DNA of 64,000 nucleotides, taken from NCBI RefSeq assembly GCF_905171765.1, contig NC_053392.1:448474837-448538836 (forward strand). Reading direction: 5' to 3'. A program made the position numbers and the translations under genes. The notes below the pieces were generated by a model. It was not told the DNA's origin. It made no database searches and saw only the letters and a list, made by a program, of their open reading frames with translations. Below, in pieces: positions 47,089 through 59,136 of the stretch. Numbering within the stretch: the first letter of the stretch is position 1; every line of letters starts with the position of its first letter. Origin of the DNA: Bufo bufo (taxonomy: Eukaryota; Chordata; Amphibia; Anura; Bufonidae).

Positions 47089-47361
47089 AGGCTCCATTCA
47101 CACGTACGCAACATGTTTTGCGGATACACGGAGCCGCGGAGCCGCAAAACACAGAAAGCGGCAATGTGCGTTCCGCATTTTGCGGACCGCACATTGCCGG
47201 CACTAATAGAATATGCCTGTTCTTGTCCGCAATTGCGGACAAGAATAGGACATGTTCTAATTTTTTGCGGAACGGAAGTGCGGACCCAGAAGTGCGGATC
47301 CGCAATTCCATGTCCGGGCAGCACAATGCAGAACGAAATTGCGGACGTGTGAATGGAGCCT
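47089..47361. mobile_element. hAT-like MITE, 273 bp
   Basis: Ends aggctccattcacacg and cgtgtgaatggagcct are exact inverted copies. Several internal ttgcgga/tccgcaa palindromes. Confidence 0.85.
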
Positions 47362-47889
47362 AAAAGGACACTATAGTTCCAGAACCAATACAGTTTAATG
47401 TAGTAGTACTGGTGTTTATAGCCTGTTCCTGCAGAGAACAGACACTGTGCAGTACTGGTGTTAAAGGAGCACTATAGTGCCAGGAAAACAAACTCATTTT
47501 CCTGGCACTATATAGTTAGGAGTGGGGCACCCTCGTGTCCTCCTCCCACTGGGCTGAAGGGGTTAAAACCCCCTCAGCCACTTGCCTTTCTCCAGCGCTG
47601 TCACTGGGAACTCTTCTCCCCGATCCTCCTCTCAGCTGCGAATGCACACACATTCAAAACTATGTTCCGCGTCTTCCCACTGTAATTTTCACAGTGAGAA
47701 TCGCGGAAGCACCTCTAGCGGCTGTCAGGGAGACAGCTACAAGAAGCTTGATTAACCCTAAGGGCAACATAGCAGTTCTTTTAATTTAAATGAGAAAGGG
47801 GTGGAACATATGTGATGTCATGATATGGGCAGATCATCTGATAAGGGGGGGGCGGCAAAAAAAAATGCTTGCACCGGCCCTGCATTTCT
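47362..47889. other. T2-like left end, no gene
   Basis: ttaaaggagcactatagtgc at 47461 is a TTAAAGGRR-type end; a matching right end was not found. A related agtactggtgttta duplication lies at 47405-47460. Confidence 0.5.
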
Positions 47890-48990
47890 CTATAGATATC
47901 GCTTGAATATTCGTCTCATATTCGTCAAAATCTAATATTCGTCATTATTCTAGTTATCACGATTAATATGCGATTTAAATAATCGCGTATTGCGATTTTA
48001 ACTTAAGGTAACTTTCCTATTGGTTTGATATCTAGAATTAGCGAAGATGACGAATGTATTCGTCATATTCCTCAAAACGAAGATAACGAAGTATTCTCCA
48101 TCTTCGTTTTAGCTCCATATTCGGCAACTTTTCTAATTCTAGCAATCAAATAGGAAATTTGACTAGAGACAGCTAAGTTTCTAATTCGCTATGCGATAAT
48201 ATTACTTAACTTTTTTTTTAAAATAAATAAAATAATTATAATACTTGATAATTATTATAATTATAAAATTTATTTAAAAAAAGCTAAGTACTATAATCGC
48301 ATAGCGAATTAAGCACAGCTGTCTCTATAGTCAACCTTCCTATTTGATTGCTAGAATTAGCGAAGTTGATGAATATGGAGCTAAAACAAAGATGGAGAAT
48401 ACTTTGTTATCTTCGTTTTGAGGAATATGACGAATACATTCGTCATATTCGTCATCTTCGCTAATTCTACCAAGCCAACCATAGTAAACCAGGTCTAAGT
48501 TGAAATCGCAATGCGATTACTTCAAGTTATAATAATCGAATTGCGATTTCAACTTAGAGCTGTGTTTCTAATGGGTCTGCTTGCTAGAATTACCGAAGTT
48601 AACAAATATGGAATATAGCAGTGCTAAGTTGAAATCGCAATTCGATTAATTAAAGTTATAATAATCGAATTGCGATTTCAACGTAATTCTCAAATCCGAC
48701 AGTACATTCTAGTATGGAGGCGTTCCCATGGTGATGGGGACACTCCAGGAGCACGGAAGTCGGCAGAAGCGGCAACGGGCACTGACTGGAGCAGCCAGGA
48801 AGCCTCAGGACAGGTAACAACTACTTTTGTGAAGTGGGAAAGAAAAAAATATAACAATAAAAAAAATTAAATAAAAAAAGAATATTCGAAATAGAGAATT
48901 TATAGTGCTACATTCGAAATATTCGCGAATTAGCGAAGTGCCGATATTCGCAAAAAGAATTCGATATTCGAATATTCGCGCTCAACACTA
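47890..48990. repeat. AT-rich foldback with repeated ttcg/cgaa motifs
   Basis: A main hairpin centred near 48237 pairs about 48010-48230 with 48245-48475 (gaagatgacgaatgtattcg against cgaatacattcgtcat). Two further palindromes lie at about 48500-48560 and 48628-48688, both built on gttgaaatcgcaa. The right edge reads attcgcgctcaacacta. Confidence 0.82.
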
Positions 48991-48999
48991 TTCATGTCT

Positions 49000-50520
49000 T
49001 CTTGCTCTGCCAGTTCATACTCCTCAGGGCTCAGGTGGTCTTGAGATGTAGGCACCACGTCTTCTGTCCCCTCGCCAATCAGATTTCTTAGCATCCTCTC
49101 CAGGACATGAAGGAGTGGAATTACATCATTCATTCTGTTTCTGCCGACTGATAAATAAACTGGCCTCCTCAAAGGGCCTGAGCAAACGGCACATTTTACG
49201 CATGAGCTGCCACTGTATAACATGGAAGTTACACTGGGAGTATACCTGTCCGTCTGCTACATCAAAGGGAGTCTGTCACCTCTTTTTCACCAATATATCT
49301 AAGAGCACTGTACCATAGAAGATTGCAGACACATTCTAAGCATACCTGTGTGCACCTGCTTTGGGCACTTGGAGCAGCAGAGCTGGGCACTTGGGAGCTG
49401 TTTTTCAGCAGAATAAAAGTGCTTTTCCTGGACATGGAATACAGACACATAGTACACACAGGTATGCTTCGAAAGCATTTGCAATCTTGGCAGTGTTGTA
49501 TTGGTGAAAATGAGGCGACAGACTCCCTTTAAAAAATTGTTGACTGCCTTCATCTGCTCGTACAGGCAGTTTAACATATGGAACGTGGATTTCCAAGGGG
49601 TGGAAATGTCTCACATCAAGCAATACTAGTGAAGAGCATTTTGCCTTTGCAGCTCAAGGAGGGTGTGTTTTGCATGGTAAGTTGCTTCTGTGACACGTTG
49701 AGGCCCAAGGACTGGCCCACCTTCTGCTCAACATACGTAGGCAGGGCTGGTACAGCTTTTTTGGAAAAGTACTGATGGCACAAGCCATCAGTTCTCTGAA
49801 ATGTGCATAGTCAACTACATGGAAAGGGAGGGACTGCAGATCTCCAACTGCTTCCACCCTGCTGTCTCATGGCACGCTGTTTCACAGGCACGCTGCCACC
49901 CTCACCCCCTGATGATGACGATAAACCCTCTTCACCTGGCTTCCACGGCAACATCATCATCTACGTTTGTTTGGTCATCGCTTATGTCACCCTCACCTGT
50001 CTCTTACACAAGTTCCTGAACTCTCGCAAAATATGCACCCACCAGACTGTCATCTTTGGTAGTTGCATGCCAAGAGGAGTCCGCTGTGAACCTCTCCTTC
50101 AAGTCTGTGCTGGTCTGTAACTGCTGACTGTCCTCACATAGCTTATCCTTGCTGAAAAGCGGAGCAGAGACAGCGGCATAAATTACTTAGCTAGCAGAGG
50201 GACCAGCAAAAACAAGAGACAGGTTCAAGGACAGATGAGGGCAGAGAGGCAGGTCCTGGGCCATGCCAACTAAGTGTAGTTTCAGAGGAACCCACTAATT
50301 CCTGGCTGTCTGTATCTCGTGTCACTTGAGATGATGTTGAAGAGCAGGTCAACCATTCCAATACAGCTGGATTGCTGGTCAAAACACGAATACTGAATGA
50401 CAGTGACCGCTCTGGCCTGTTGCTGCGGCTGCTACCCTTCCTCCCCCTTCTTTTGTTGCAACTTGCGCCATCTACAGCAACATTTTTGCCACTGCCCATT
50501 TCTTTAGAGGACCCAGGCAA
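49000..50520 (-). pseudogene. Decayed hAT-type transposase
   Basis: On the minus strand a basic, serine-rich start (KRRGRKGSSRSNRPERS, near 50450) is followed by DLQSLPFHVVDYAHFRELM at about 49840, which resembles the hAT segment normally read as MxPFxxVEDxGF. A later piece reads NDVIPLLHVLERMLRNLIGE near 49130-49070, like the C-terminal IPLxxxL region. Stops and a MITE (49264-49535) break it. The dimerisation domain was not seen. Family assignment is by pattern only. Confidence 0.5.
49264..49535. mobile_element. T2-like MITE inside the hAT remnant
   Basis: Left aaagggagtctgtcacctc and right gaggcgacagactcccttt are inverted copies; the right edge ends in ttaa. Confidence 0.8.
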
Positions 50521-51200
50521 CTATCTGTTGGCCGTAGTGTACAGTAACTGTATCAGTAATGTAACAGAATAACTATGAATGATGCAGCAGCTGAACAAGA
50601 TTCACGTGGTGATATATTGGACCGCCCTTTAATACTGATAGATTTGTAAAGTGCGTGAGGTGCCAACTGTTCAGAAAGATATGACAAGTCACACAGATGT
50701 TTAACTTGAAGGTTTGCTAATGGCTGCTGATATAATTTTCAATAGAGGACTAGAATAGAATTAACTAATGGAGAGCCTGCAACTACTAAGCAATCACAAA
50801 TACATCAGCTTAGCAGTATAAAATACTTTAAATATAAGTCAATAAGATCAGTGTTATAAATACAGTGTAAAAGGTGAACGCTATGTGTCCCAGGTGAAAA
50901 GGGTTACTTACTTCACCAGGGAGGTGGGTGCGCAAGAAAAACTCAAAACACTTGCCACCCTTACCTCCCTCGCCAAGGTCACCATTTTTTAAAATTGGCA
51001 TTTTTTTAAATAATATTTATCTCTTAAAATCATTTCTAGGGACCTATGAATAGCCTTCAAACCTGTTTTTTGCCAACAATATTATCTTTAGTGATAATTG
51101 GTACAATAAAATAGATAAATGTTCCCAATCTTTGATGACTGCACACATCACTAAACGTCAGTTAATTTGTCATGAATCAATTTGAACATTAAATGAATAT
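50521..51200. other. No gene recognised
   Basis: Unclassified AT-rich sequence with no motif. Confidence 0.4.
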
Positions 51201-51751
51201 TTAAAGGGAACCTGTCACCTAAAAAACACCTCCCAAACCACCAGCATTACCTTAAAGTAGCCAGCAGTATGTTCCTAAAGATCCTTTTCTTCCTCTGGCC
51301 AGATGCACCAAAATCTTGTAAAACGAACTTCAAACCACTGCATGCGTTATGTAACAGCAGAGTTGGAAGTCAAGGGGGCAGCGGCCTCCTCGCCTGAAGT
51401 CAAGATAACCATGTGCCTCCTTTCCCTGCCCTTTCGCTTTTGATTGACAGACGATAGCTTTCGGCTGTTCAGCAAAGCCGGCCGAGTGCGAGTCAGATGC
51501 GCGGCTGTCAATCAGAGGTGAAGGGGCAGGGAAAGGGGACATGGTTATCTAGACTTGAAGCGAGGAGGCCACTGCCCTCTTGACTTCAAACTGCTGTTAC
51601 ATAGCGCGTGCAGGGGATTAAAGTTCGTTTTACAAGATTTTGGTGCATCTGGCCAGAGGAAGAAAAGGATCTTTAGAAACATACTACTGGCTACTTTAAG
51701 TTACTGCTGGTGGTTTGGGAGGCGTTTTTTTAGGTGACAGGTTCCCTTTAA
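51201..51751. mobile_element. T2-type MITE, 551 bp
   Basis: Terminal ttaaagggaacctgtcacct and aggtgacaggttccctttaa are exact inverted copies, with TTAA at both ends. Arms extend over more than 200 bp (including ccagatgcaccaaaatcttg) with the centre near 51470. Confidence 0.9.
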
Positions 51752-52494
51752 GGAACAGCACCAATCAGGAAAACATCACAACTAAAATCACATAACCCAC
51801 AAGACACTACTTCCAGAGGCTAGAGTATAATGAGGTCACTAAGAAATGTAGTAAACTCCTTACCAATCCAGACAGATAAGAATATGGGAATGTAGAAAGA
51901 CAGCCCAGACCCATTCACATCTTAGGGGTAACAATGAAAATGCACACTATAGAAATCCAGGTCCACCACATTCTAATACACAAATAAGTAGCTACTCAGA
52001 CGTAGTTAAGTATGGGGTAAGAATTTATACAGGAGTAATTATGCTGCCAAGAAAACCCTGACTATTAGAGCCCAACACATACAGTATGTTCTACCTAGTA
52101 AATTGTTCTGGTGTAGATTTCGCTATTCCCATATTTATAGTAGTAGTGGGGCCACCAGAGTGTTTTGGAGAGAGGTTGGATACCTTGGTATTACTGGGGG
52201 AAGACATAAAAAAGGGGTGTGGATCAAGGGGTGAACCAGGGAGACTAATGAGGTCAGTCATCAGAAGCAGAGACAGAGAAGAATGAGTGGATACATGGAG
52301 CTGAAGTACTGGACAAATATTTGATAAGTGAATGTCCGAGTCGTGGTTGATTTATGTTGGTAAGGAGTATAATAGAGCAATGTTTAGATGTTGGTTGGTT
52401 TGTGGGCCTTTTGGGAGAAGGGGCTTTGCTTTTAGTCTCATTCTATGTTAATATTTTGGACTCTTTTCCTTTTTAAATGAAATCATAGAGAGAT
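51752..52494. other. No gene; contains one copy of a duplicated PLE segment
   Basis: 52140-52225 matches 52966-53041 almost exactly. The rest is unclassified. Confidence 0.5.
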
Positions 52495-53041
52495 TTCTTA
52501 AATTTTTCTGTGGGATCTACTCCAAGTGTTTCGTAATAGTCAGTATCTGATAGTATTTGCAGAGACTCTTCATTGTAATAGTTGAAGTCCATGATGGCTA
52601 TATCCCCCCTTTGTCTGCATTCTTAATTACAATATTTTGGTTTGAATTCAAGGTTTTGATAGCCTTCCGTTGGGTAAGTGGTAAGTTATGTGGAGTCTTT
52701 GGATTGCTATCTCTTGGGGCAGTTAGCTTACTGAGGTCCTTGAGAACCATATTGTAAAATGTTTCTAGATGGGGTCCTCTATTCTCTAATGGATAGAATG
52801 TGGATTTTGGTTTGAATTGTGAGGGGATTGGGACATTTTCCAGCACATCCAATAATGTTTTGATATCCTCTATGCTATTGTCCATTTGGGATAATTGGGT
52901 GATTGGGCCCGGATCGGGCATGGATGGACGAAGAGAAAAATGGAGTTTAAGGGTTAGTAGTAGTGGGGCCACCAGAGTGTTTGGGAGAGAGGTCGGATAC
53001 CTTGGTATTACTGGGGGAAGACATAAAAAAGGGGTGTGGAT
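52495..53041 (-). pseudogene. PLE reverse transcriptase N-terminal fragment
   Basis: The minus frame reads FKPKSTFYPLENRGPHLETF, then LPLTQRKAIKTLNSNQNIVI, KNADKGG and SDTDYYETL. This is the region before the reverse-transcriptase core in PLEs (compare the family pattern ITREERxALxxLxxxxxIxIxxADKGG). The frame stops near 52495 and the rest of the polymerase is absent. The hAT element at 53042 starts at its upstream edge. Confidence 0.72.
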
Positions 53042-53238
53042 TAGGGTTGAGCGAACACGAACTGTAAAGTTCGGGTTCGTACCGAACTTTAGGATTTTTG
53101 GACCCCGGACCCGGACATTTCCGTAAAAGTTCAGGTTCGGTGTTCGCCGCTTTCTTGGCACTTTTTGAAAGGCTGCACAGCAGCCAATCAACAAGCGTCA
53201 TTCTACTTGCCCCAAGAGGCCATCACAGCCATGCCTAC

Positions 53239-54009
53239 TGTTGTGGAAATTTTATTAGGATGTGTATTTAATATATTGTGTATTGTCATCATGTCTCTCA
53301 GTGTCATGGTAAACCATTGGAGTGGATATCTTCCTGTGTATGTCCTGGCACAGCTGCTGGGCGCAGAGGTCTCCGTCGGCGAATGGTCCATGTGCTAAGC
53401 ACTGGGCTGTGGGCCGGGGGAGACTGATGTGTTCAGCAGAGCAGTGTTTTGTTGGCTGATGTATGGACGCCGGCTAGGGCCCCCGCGCAAGACACAGATT
53501 TATTGGCTTGGCGTGGATGCATTTGTTAAGAGAGCAATATATGAAAGGAACGTGGGTTTGTTGTCTCTAGTGCGCCTGATCAGCCGCTGGAGATAATGAC
53601 GTTGTCCTGTAGATAAACATGCATGAGGATCATAGTAATTTTATCTGGCATTGATCACTGAGCAAGGCTGGATAAAATTAGCTCCAGTGGTAATGGTAGG
53701 TTATAGTATACATGTGTTTGTTAGCTAGCTAGGTTATTCTAAATGATGGTGTCTTGTCTTCCTATGTCATCACTTCCTGTATGTCATCACTTACTGTATC
53801 CTTGTTATGGGCCAGCCCCTTTTACACCTTTTGTTAGTAAATAAAAGACACAAACTGAGCAGGGCGGGGAGAGTTGCTCAGCAAGAATTTCAATCAAGAT
53901 GGTAACACCTGGGTTTGGCTCTGACTGTGACTGAGGGAAGAGAGATTCACCTATTTCTTTACACAAAGTTTGATACGAGCAGATTACAACTATTAATATT
54001 TCTACAACA
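53239..54009 (+). repeat. ERV 5' LTR
   Basis: Starts tgttgtgg and ends acaaca. It has an AATAAA at 53840-53845. Near its start it carries about 20 bp (gaaattttattaggatgtg region) that the 3' LTR lacks. A possible primer site tggggagctcag follows at 54012; the tRNA is not identified. Confidence 0.87.
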
Positions 54010-54993
54010 GATGGGGAGCTCAGTTAAGGAGATAATTTTTTTCCCCGTTATCAGCAGAACTTAAAGGAGACACAGCTTAATTTTCAAAAAGCAAAAAAGG
54101 CCGGCATAAGGTAATATCCTTTTCCTTACTCTCATTTTTGAGAAAGTTTTGCTCTTTGTGAACTGAAATCTGTGTTCTCCAATCTGCTGATACCAGAAAA
54201 AAATCTATTTAAAGAACCTTTTGGTGTATGTGGTTGTTGTCTGCTGCGTCAAGGGGTGTAAGGATAAGGTAAGAGTTTTTCCGTTGTGTAGTTTTTGGTG
54301 GATCTGAGTTGATTGTACAGAGATTGTATGATGAGATTGTGTGCTGAGCAGTACAGGGTATTGTGTTTTTTTTGTAACTTCTTAACTTTTATGTTATTGT
54401 GATTTTGTAAGAGGCTATTTTATAGAGGTTTATAGAGGCAGCAATTGGTTTTAGTGTTTGTACATTAGAGACAGCATTTAGAGAGTATTTTTATATTGTT
54501 AACCTGTAAATCACCCACAGTGTGGAGGTTTTGCTCTGGTTTCGGGGGTAGGGAACAGGAAATATAGAAACTGTTTCTATGGCTGGATTTTGTAGACACT
54601 ATCTTGATTTCCTTTGTGTGATGACCATGTGGCTTGTCGGCCATCTTTATGACCATGTGCTCTGTCGGCCATCTTAGTTAGTTTGCTATGGAAAGCGATT
54701 TGATTGTTTTTGCAACCTTTCTATGTACAGTTTGATTTTGTTTTGATAAGTTTTGTGCTGGATATCAGTTGAGTGTTCAGTTATGGTATAGCGCAGTGAC
54801 CAGTCTCATACAGGAATCATTATGTGAACATTAGTGGCAGTTTAGTGGTGAAATCGTCCTATAGTTGATGATTCTGCTTAATGTTTGTATATCTGTGGCT
54901 GTTACACTGAATTGTAGACTTGTTTGGCATAATTAATAAGGGTATTACAGTGAAGAAAGGAGGTGCTTGGTACCAGTGTTTTTTTTTTGTGCA

Positions 54994-56024
54994 ATGGAAA
55001 GTATTTTTAAAGAAGTAGCAAAGTTAAAGGACACGGCGGCCATTCTTCAGGCTATGCAGGGATCTACTGATCCATGGCTGCAGGCTCAGAATTGTGTAGC
55101 AAACCTGATCGGTACCAGGCAAGTACCAGGCAAGTATGCTCTGATTTTTGCTGCTGGGTGGAGAGCGGAAAAATATCAGGAGTCTTGTAGGCTGAAGCGG
55201 AGTTTGGAAGGAGAAGTGGAAGATTTAAAAGTGGAAATTGTTAAATTGTCCAGCAGGCAGCTGAAGCTAGCGCTAATTTTAAATGTACTGTCAGGTGTAA
55301 TACTGAGCTGCGCAAGGAAAATGAATGTTTATCTGAAAGCCTGACGCATGCACAGGGTGCTGTAAGGGAATTGCCAGAGTTATTGAAACAACCGTTGGAG
55401 AGTAATGTGTCTGGGATTAGAGGAAATGTATGGGCTGTAAGCATGGATAAGTCTGAGGACTGTGGGTCGCATGGTGGATCTGAATCAGGGATGGAGATGG
55501 ACAATGTGTCTGACCCTGGAGTTGGACGTATTAACACAAGGCCAGAAGATTCCTCAGATGAGTCTGTGGTAAGTGGACTCAATACAGATAGTAGTGTGGG
55601 ATCTAGTCATGCTAGGATGGTTAATGTTGTGCGCCAAGTCAAATCGCCATGTGCCCAGACAAGATATTGTGCAGGGAGGGGAGCTATCCTTTGTTTTGCA
55701 TGCAGGGAATACGGGCACATTGCATGATATTGTGACGTTGCTAATGGCAACAGAAACAGGTATGTTAAGTACCCCAGAACCACACCTGGAAGTGAAGTAG
55801 TTTATTCAGCAAGGTGGGGTAATGGTCCCAGACATGCTTCTTTGCAAATGCAGAGAATCCAGGGACAGCCAAGGTCTTTGATCAATGAAGCAGATTTTAA
55901 ATCACAATATGAACGGTTAAAATGTGAAAATGTGAAGCTCAGAGAGGAAAGAGATCGGTTCTTGGGATTCAGTAGAGTTTCAAATTTTTGTGTGCCAAAG
56001 AAGGGTACATTAAGGTCCTTGTAA
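54994..56024 (+). pseudogene. ERV gag-like gene, broken
   Basis: The ATG at 54994 starts a helical, Lys/Glu-rich frame (MESIFKEVAKLKDT), with a coiled-coil-like stretch at about residues 70-95, ending at 55342. A frameshift near 55280 moves the text to a second frame. A nucleocapsid zinc knuckle CFACREYGHIA follows at about 55692-55726; a TGA falls within it before the final Cys. The last part ends at about 56024. Gag forms the particle core. Capsid homology was not recognised. Confidence 0.55.
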
Positions 56025-56389
56025 ACCATTTTAACTCTTAATACCTAATTTGAATAGAATCCCTTCCCCTAGGAAAAAACGGTTTTGGGACCTTGTAATG
56101 TTAATCCTGCTTCTCTGGTAAAATGAATCTGAAGCTGTTTGGGGCTGGGCAAATTAACATTTTAATGACTGGGTGGGTAGAAATTCTCCTGTACGGTTTC
56201 AGGGGAACCCTCCAAGACATTGATTTGTTAATTCAGTCCTATACAATTGTATGTGTTCCTAAGGTTTTAGGTTTTGTATTTGAGTTTTGGGTTTTAAGTT
56301 AAAATCAACTTTTTACTGAATCTCAATGTATGTAACAAGACTGTCTGTAACTGAAGTTTTCTATGTTGTTTGTTTTTCTCTCCTGTTTA

Positions 56390-56740
56390 CAGGTCTTCTT
56401 CTACTAATCCATTTTTATTTTTTAGGTTTTTATTGAAGTTTCTTTCAGTTTTTCCTTATTTACCAACCCATTTTTATTTTTAGTCTATCATAAATTTTTT
56501 ACTTTTTATAAATTTTTTCCTTTTTCATATTTTGGCATCTTTTTCGGTTTCATTTTTTTTGGTCTATTTTTGTTTGGGTATTTCTTTGATTAATTTACAT
56601 TTACATTTTTCTTCTTTTACTAATCCATTTTTATTTTTTAGGTTTTTATTGAAGTTTTTGTCAGTTTTTCCTTATTTACCAACCCATTTTTATTTTTAGT
56701 CTATTATAATTTTTTTTTCCTTTTTCATATTTTGCCGCTT
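56390..56740. repeat. T-rich direct duplication inside the ERV
   Basis: 56405-56535 and 56619-56735 are near copies (aatccatttttattttttag onward), about 214 bp apart. Confidence 0.8.
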
Positions 56741-57009
56741 TTCTCTTATTCTTTCTTTCCCTCTCTTTTCTCTGTATATTTGGTTAGGAGTACTGGGGGT
56801 CTCATGATATTGTGTGGGAACTACTGTCTCAATTCAAGGGTTGCTGCTGAGTGAGAGGTTTTTGATCAGTCACTGCAAAAAGGGCTTTGTGTGCTGTTCA
56901 GCTTGACTATATAGAATTATATCGGCAAAGGAAAGTGAGTTGATTTGTTTTTTTTTAAGGAGACAAGGTGATAAATATCACCCGGGCATACCAATAGCTA
57001 TGCGAGTAA

Positions 57010-57135
57010 TCCCATTCCCCACAGTACTGTGTGTTTGTTTCCTGTGCACCCTCGTCCCCACAGAAGGTACTGTGTGTTCTCTGTGCACCCCTCGTCCCGA
57101 CAGAAGGTACTGTGTGTTCTCTGTGCACCCCTTTT
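57010..57135. repeat. About 45-bp tandem repeat, three copies
   Basis: The phrase acagaaggtactgtgtgttc and ctgtgcacccct recur; the first copy is degenerate. Confidence 0.75.
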
Positions 57136-57379
57136 TCCACTCCAGGTCAATTGGAAGCCCTATCCTGTGGTCAGGTCACTATTCAGAGCCAAAATGGAGG
57201 CTGGTATATCTCATTAGGAGACTCAGAGGGCCGCCGTGTGTCGGCGAGAGCCCTTTTCCTCACACCGATTACTCTTTTTTCCTGAGGTCTAACTAGGGTG
57301 AACGGAGTCCGTGTGTCGGTGCCAGAAACCCTAGGGCAACTCAGAGGCGAACGAAGGGGAGTAGCAGCCGTGCATGGGA

Positions 57380-57439
57380 GTAGGTCGCGGGACAATTCCT
57401 TGCGTAGGTCGCGGGACAATTCCTTGCGTAGGTCGCGGG
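57380..57439. repeat. 24-bp tandem repeat, 2.5 copies
   Basis: gtaggtcgcgggacaattcc plus ttgc repeats at 57380, 57404 and, partly, 57428. Confidence 0.9.
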
Positions 57440-57480
57440 AAACTGTATGATGGAGGCATCTGCTTTTAGAAGGCTCGAGC

Positions 57481-57900
57481 ATGGGTTTAGGGAAATTTAG
57501 GGAACAGAAGGGTACCACTTCTGACTATAGGACAGCCAAGCAGTACATGAAATCCATCTATGGAGGAGGAGTTGTTAAGCCCCTCAAAGATTGTCACCAA
57601 GGGACTGTAGGTTCAGAGTGGACCATCCCCAAAGAAGGGACCTTTGAGGTCTGGATTGGGAAAAAGTTTGTCCGTAAATTCCCCACTAGACTCCAAAGCC
57701 ATGGTTCCCTCCAGAAAGCAGAACTGTGGCTGCACGAATCCATCGATCTCCAGCAACAGGGCATTCAAAAGTCCCAGACAATGCGAACTAACACTGTCAT
57801 GTGCTCTCGTCCCGCTAAAACTGCAGAGTCCAAGAGAAGCGCTTTTCTCTTTCTCCTTTTCTCTTTCTCTCTCTCATCCCTCCCTCATCTCTCCATCTAA
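57481..57900 (+). CDS. Unknown ORF of the ERV, 139 residues
   Basis: An open frame starting MGLGKFREQKGTTSDYRT, basic in its first half (EVWIGKKFVRKF), with a hydrophobic Ser/Phe/Leu-rich end. It lies between the tandem repeats and the integrase fragment. It could be a displaced gag or accessory piece, or a chance frame. I do not recognise it. Confidence 0.35.
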   Translation: MGLGKFREQKGTTSDYRTAKQYMKSIYGGGVVKPLKDCHQGTVGSEWTIPKEGTFEVWIGKKFVRKFPTRLQSHGSLQKAELWLHESIDLQQQGIQKSQTMRTNTVMCSRPAKTAESKRSAFLFLLFSFSLSSLPHLSI

Positions 57901-58261
57901 CCTTGAGACGATGCACCATGTTTAATCCAGCTTCTCTTCGTCCTGATTTTAAGGATGATGAGAAGGGGGGAAAGTGGTGCAGAAAACAACGATCTTCAAA
58001 CTTTATATTTCTAACCTCTCAAATGTCAAATCAATTTCTAACCTAGTAAGGAATTACGTTTAGAACCATCACGACTGCCTTTTCTTTGACGGTACTTGGG
58101 TCCGATTTTTGCAAAGTAGGTAAAAATCACGGCCAATCCATGGCCTGAATGTTCCGCTGTAACCCTTTTATTCCATCAGGTATGCCCCCAGGCAGCCCCA
58201 CAGGTTATCACCCGATGTCCACCACCGGGTTCGGGAGTTTCTCCCGGACCCAGACTCAATA

Positions 58262-58440
58262 ACTAGTGTTCATTCTGGTCAACCAGGTGATTGGGTCGTG
58301 CTAAAGAAACATCCGAGGACGGGACTAGAGTTGAGATATCTTGGGCCATTCCAGGTGCTGCTGATGACGCCAACCTCTCTGAAGTTCGAGGGACGAGACA
58401 ACTGGATCCACACCGGTCACTGCAAGAAGCTGCTCAACTA
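58262..58440 (+). pseudogene. ERV integrase C-terminal domain fragment
   Basis: The frame reads GDWVVLKKHPRTGLELRYLG, then PFQVLLMTPTSLKFEG and WIHTGHCKKL. This is the SH3-like C-terminal domain of gamma-type retroviral integrases, which binds DNA. The catalytic core and zinc domain are missing. It supports the class I (gamma/epsilon-like) assignment of the provirus. Confidence 0.72.
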
Positions 58441-59136
58441 AGTCAAAGAATGCAGAGTATCACTTTTGTTTATTTGTTACAAGGAGGCATTTGTTGATAG
58501 ACGATACATTCCTAGATGGTAATATTAATATTAGCTCTGGCTCCTGCTCCTCGTTTGTTAATCCTGTATGGGTGTCCGGGCAGCTAGGTGACTAGTAAAT
58601 GTGGGATCCTCCAGTTGTGAGGAAGGTATACGGTTATGCCTGGCTAGCAGACACCATTGACAAGGGTCAGGCCCATACTGACAGGAGCAGGGCAGAGGCG
58701 GAGCTATGACTAGTGAGGGTCAGAATCCTTTTTAAAGCTTTGGGAGGTCTTGGGGCTCACTGGTTTTCCATTGGATCCGGGCGAAAGGAAATAGGACATG
58801 TACTTATGTTTTTTGTTTCCATTCCTTCTATACGCCGGAGTGAGATGTTCCTGATGTCTAATCGACTGAGTTACCGAAGCCCGAACAGACAAGACGCCCT
58901 GAAGACCAAACCATGGACCAGATGCAGAGGATCCCAAACCAGCTGGCGACCAACGCGAAACGCCACCTCAGTCACCTAAGTCACCTCCCGAAGAAAAGAA
59001 GCTACGTGTCAAGATTAACTTTCTGTTTTCCATCATCTGTTTTGTTTTACTTTTCGTAGACAAGACTGTTTTTTTCAAAGAAGAAGATCGAGATTCGTCG
59101 AGGGACACTGGGGAGCATATGACAAAGAGGAGGGAC
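58441..59136. other. ERV 3' internal region, no clear env
   Basis: Short frames only. One has a hydrophobic stretch near 59015-59060. The purine-rich tract before the 3' LTR is at 59115-59135. Confidence 0.45.

Noticed and set aside
57481..57900. Considered as retroviral env
   Set aside because: It lies before the integrase tail and has no signal peptide, fusion peptide or transmembrane layout; kept as unknown.
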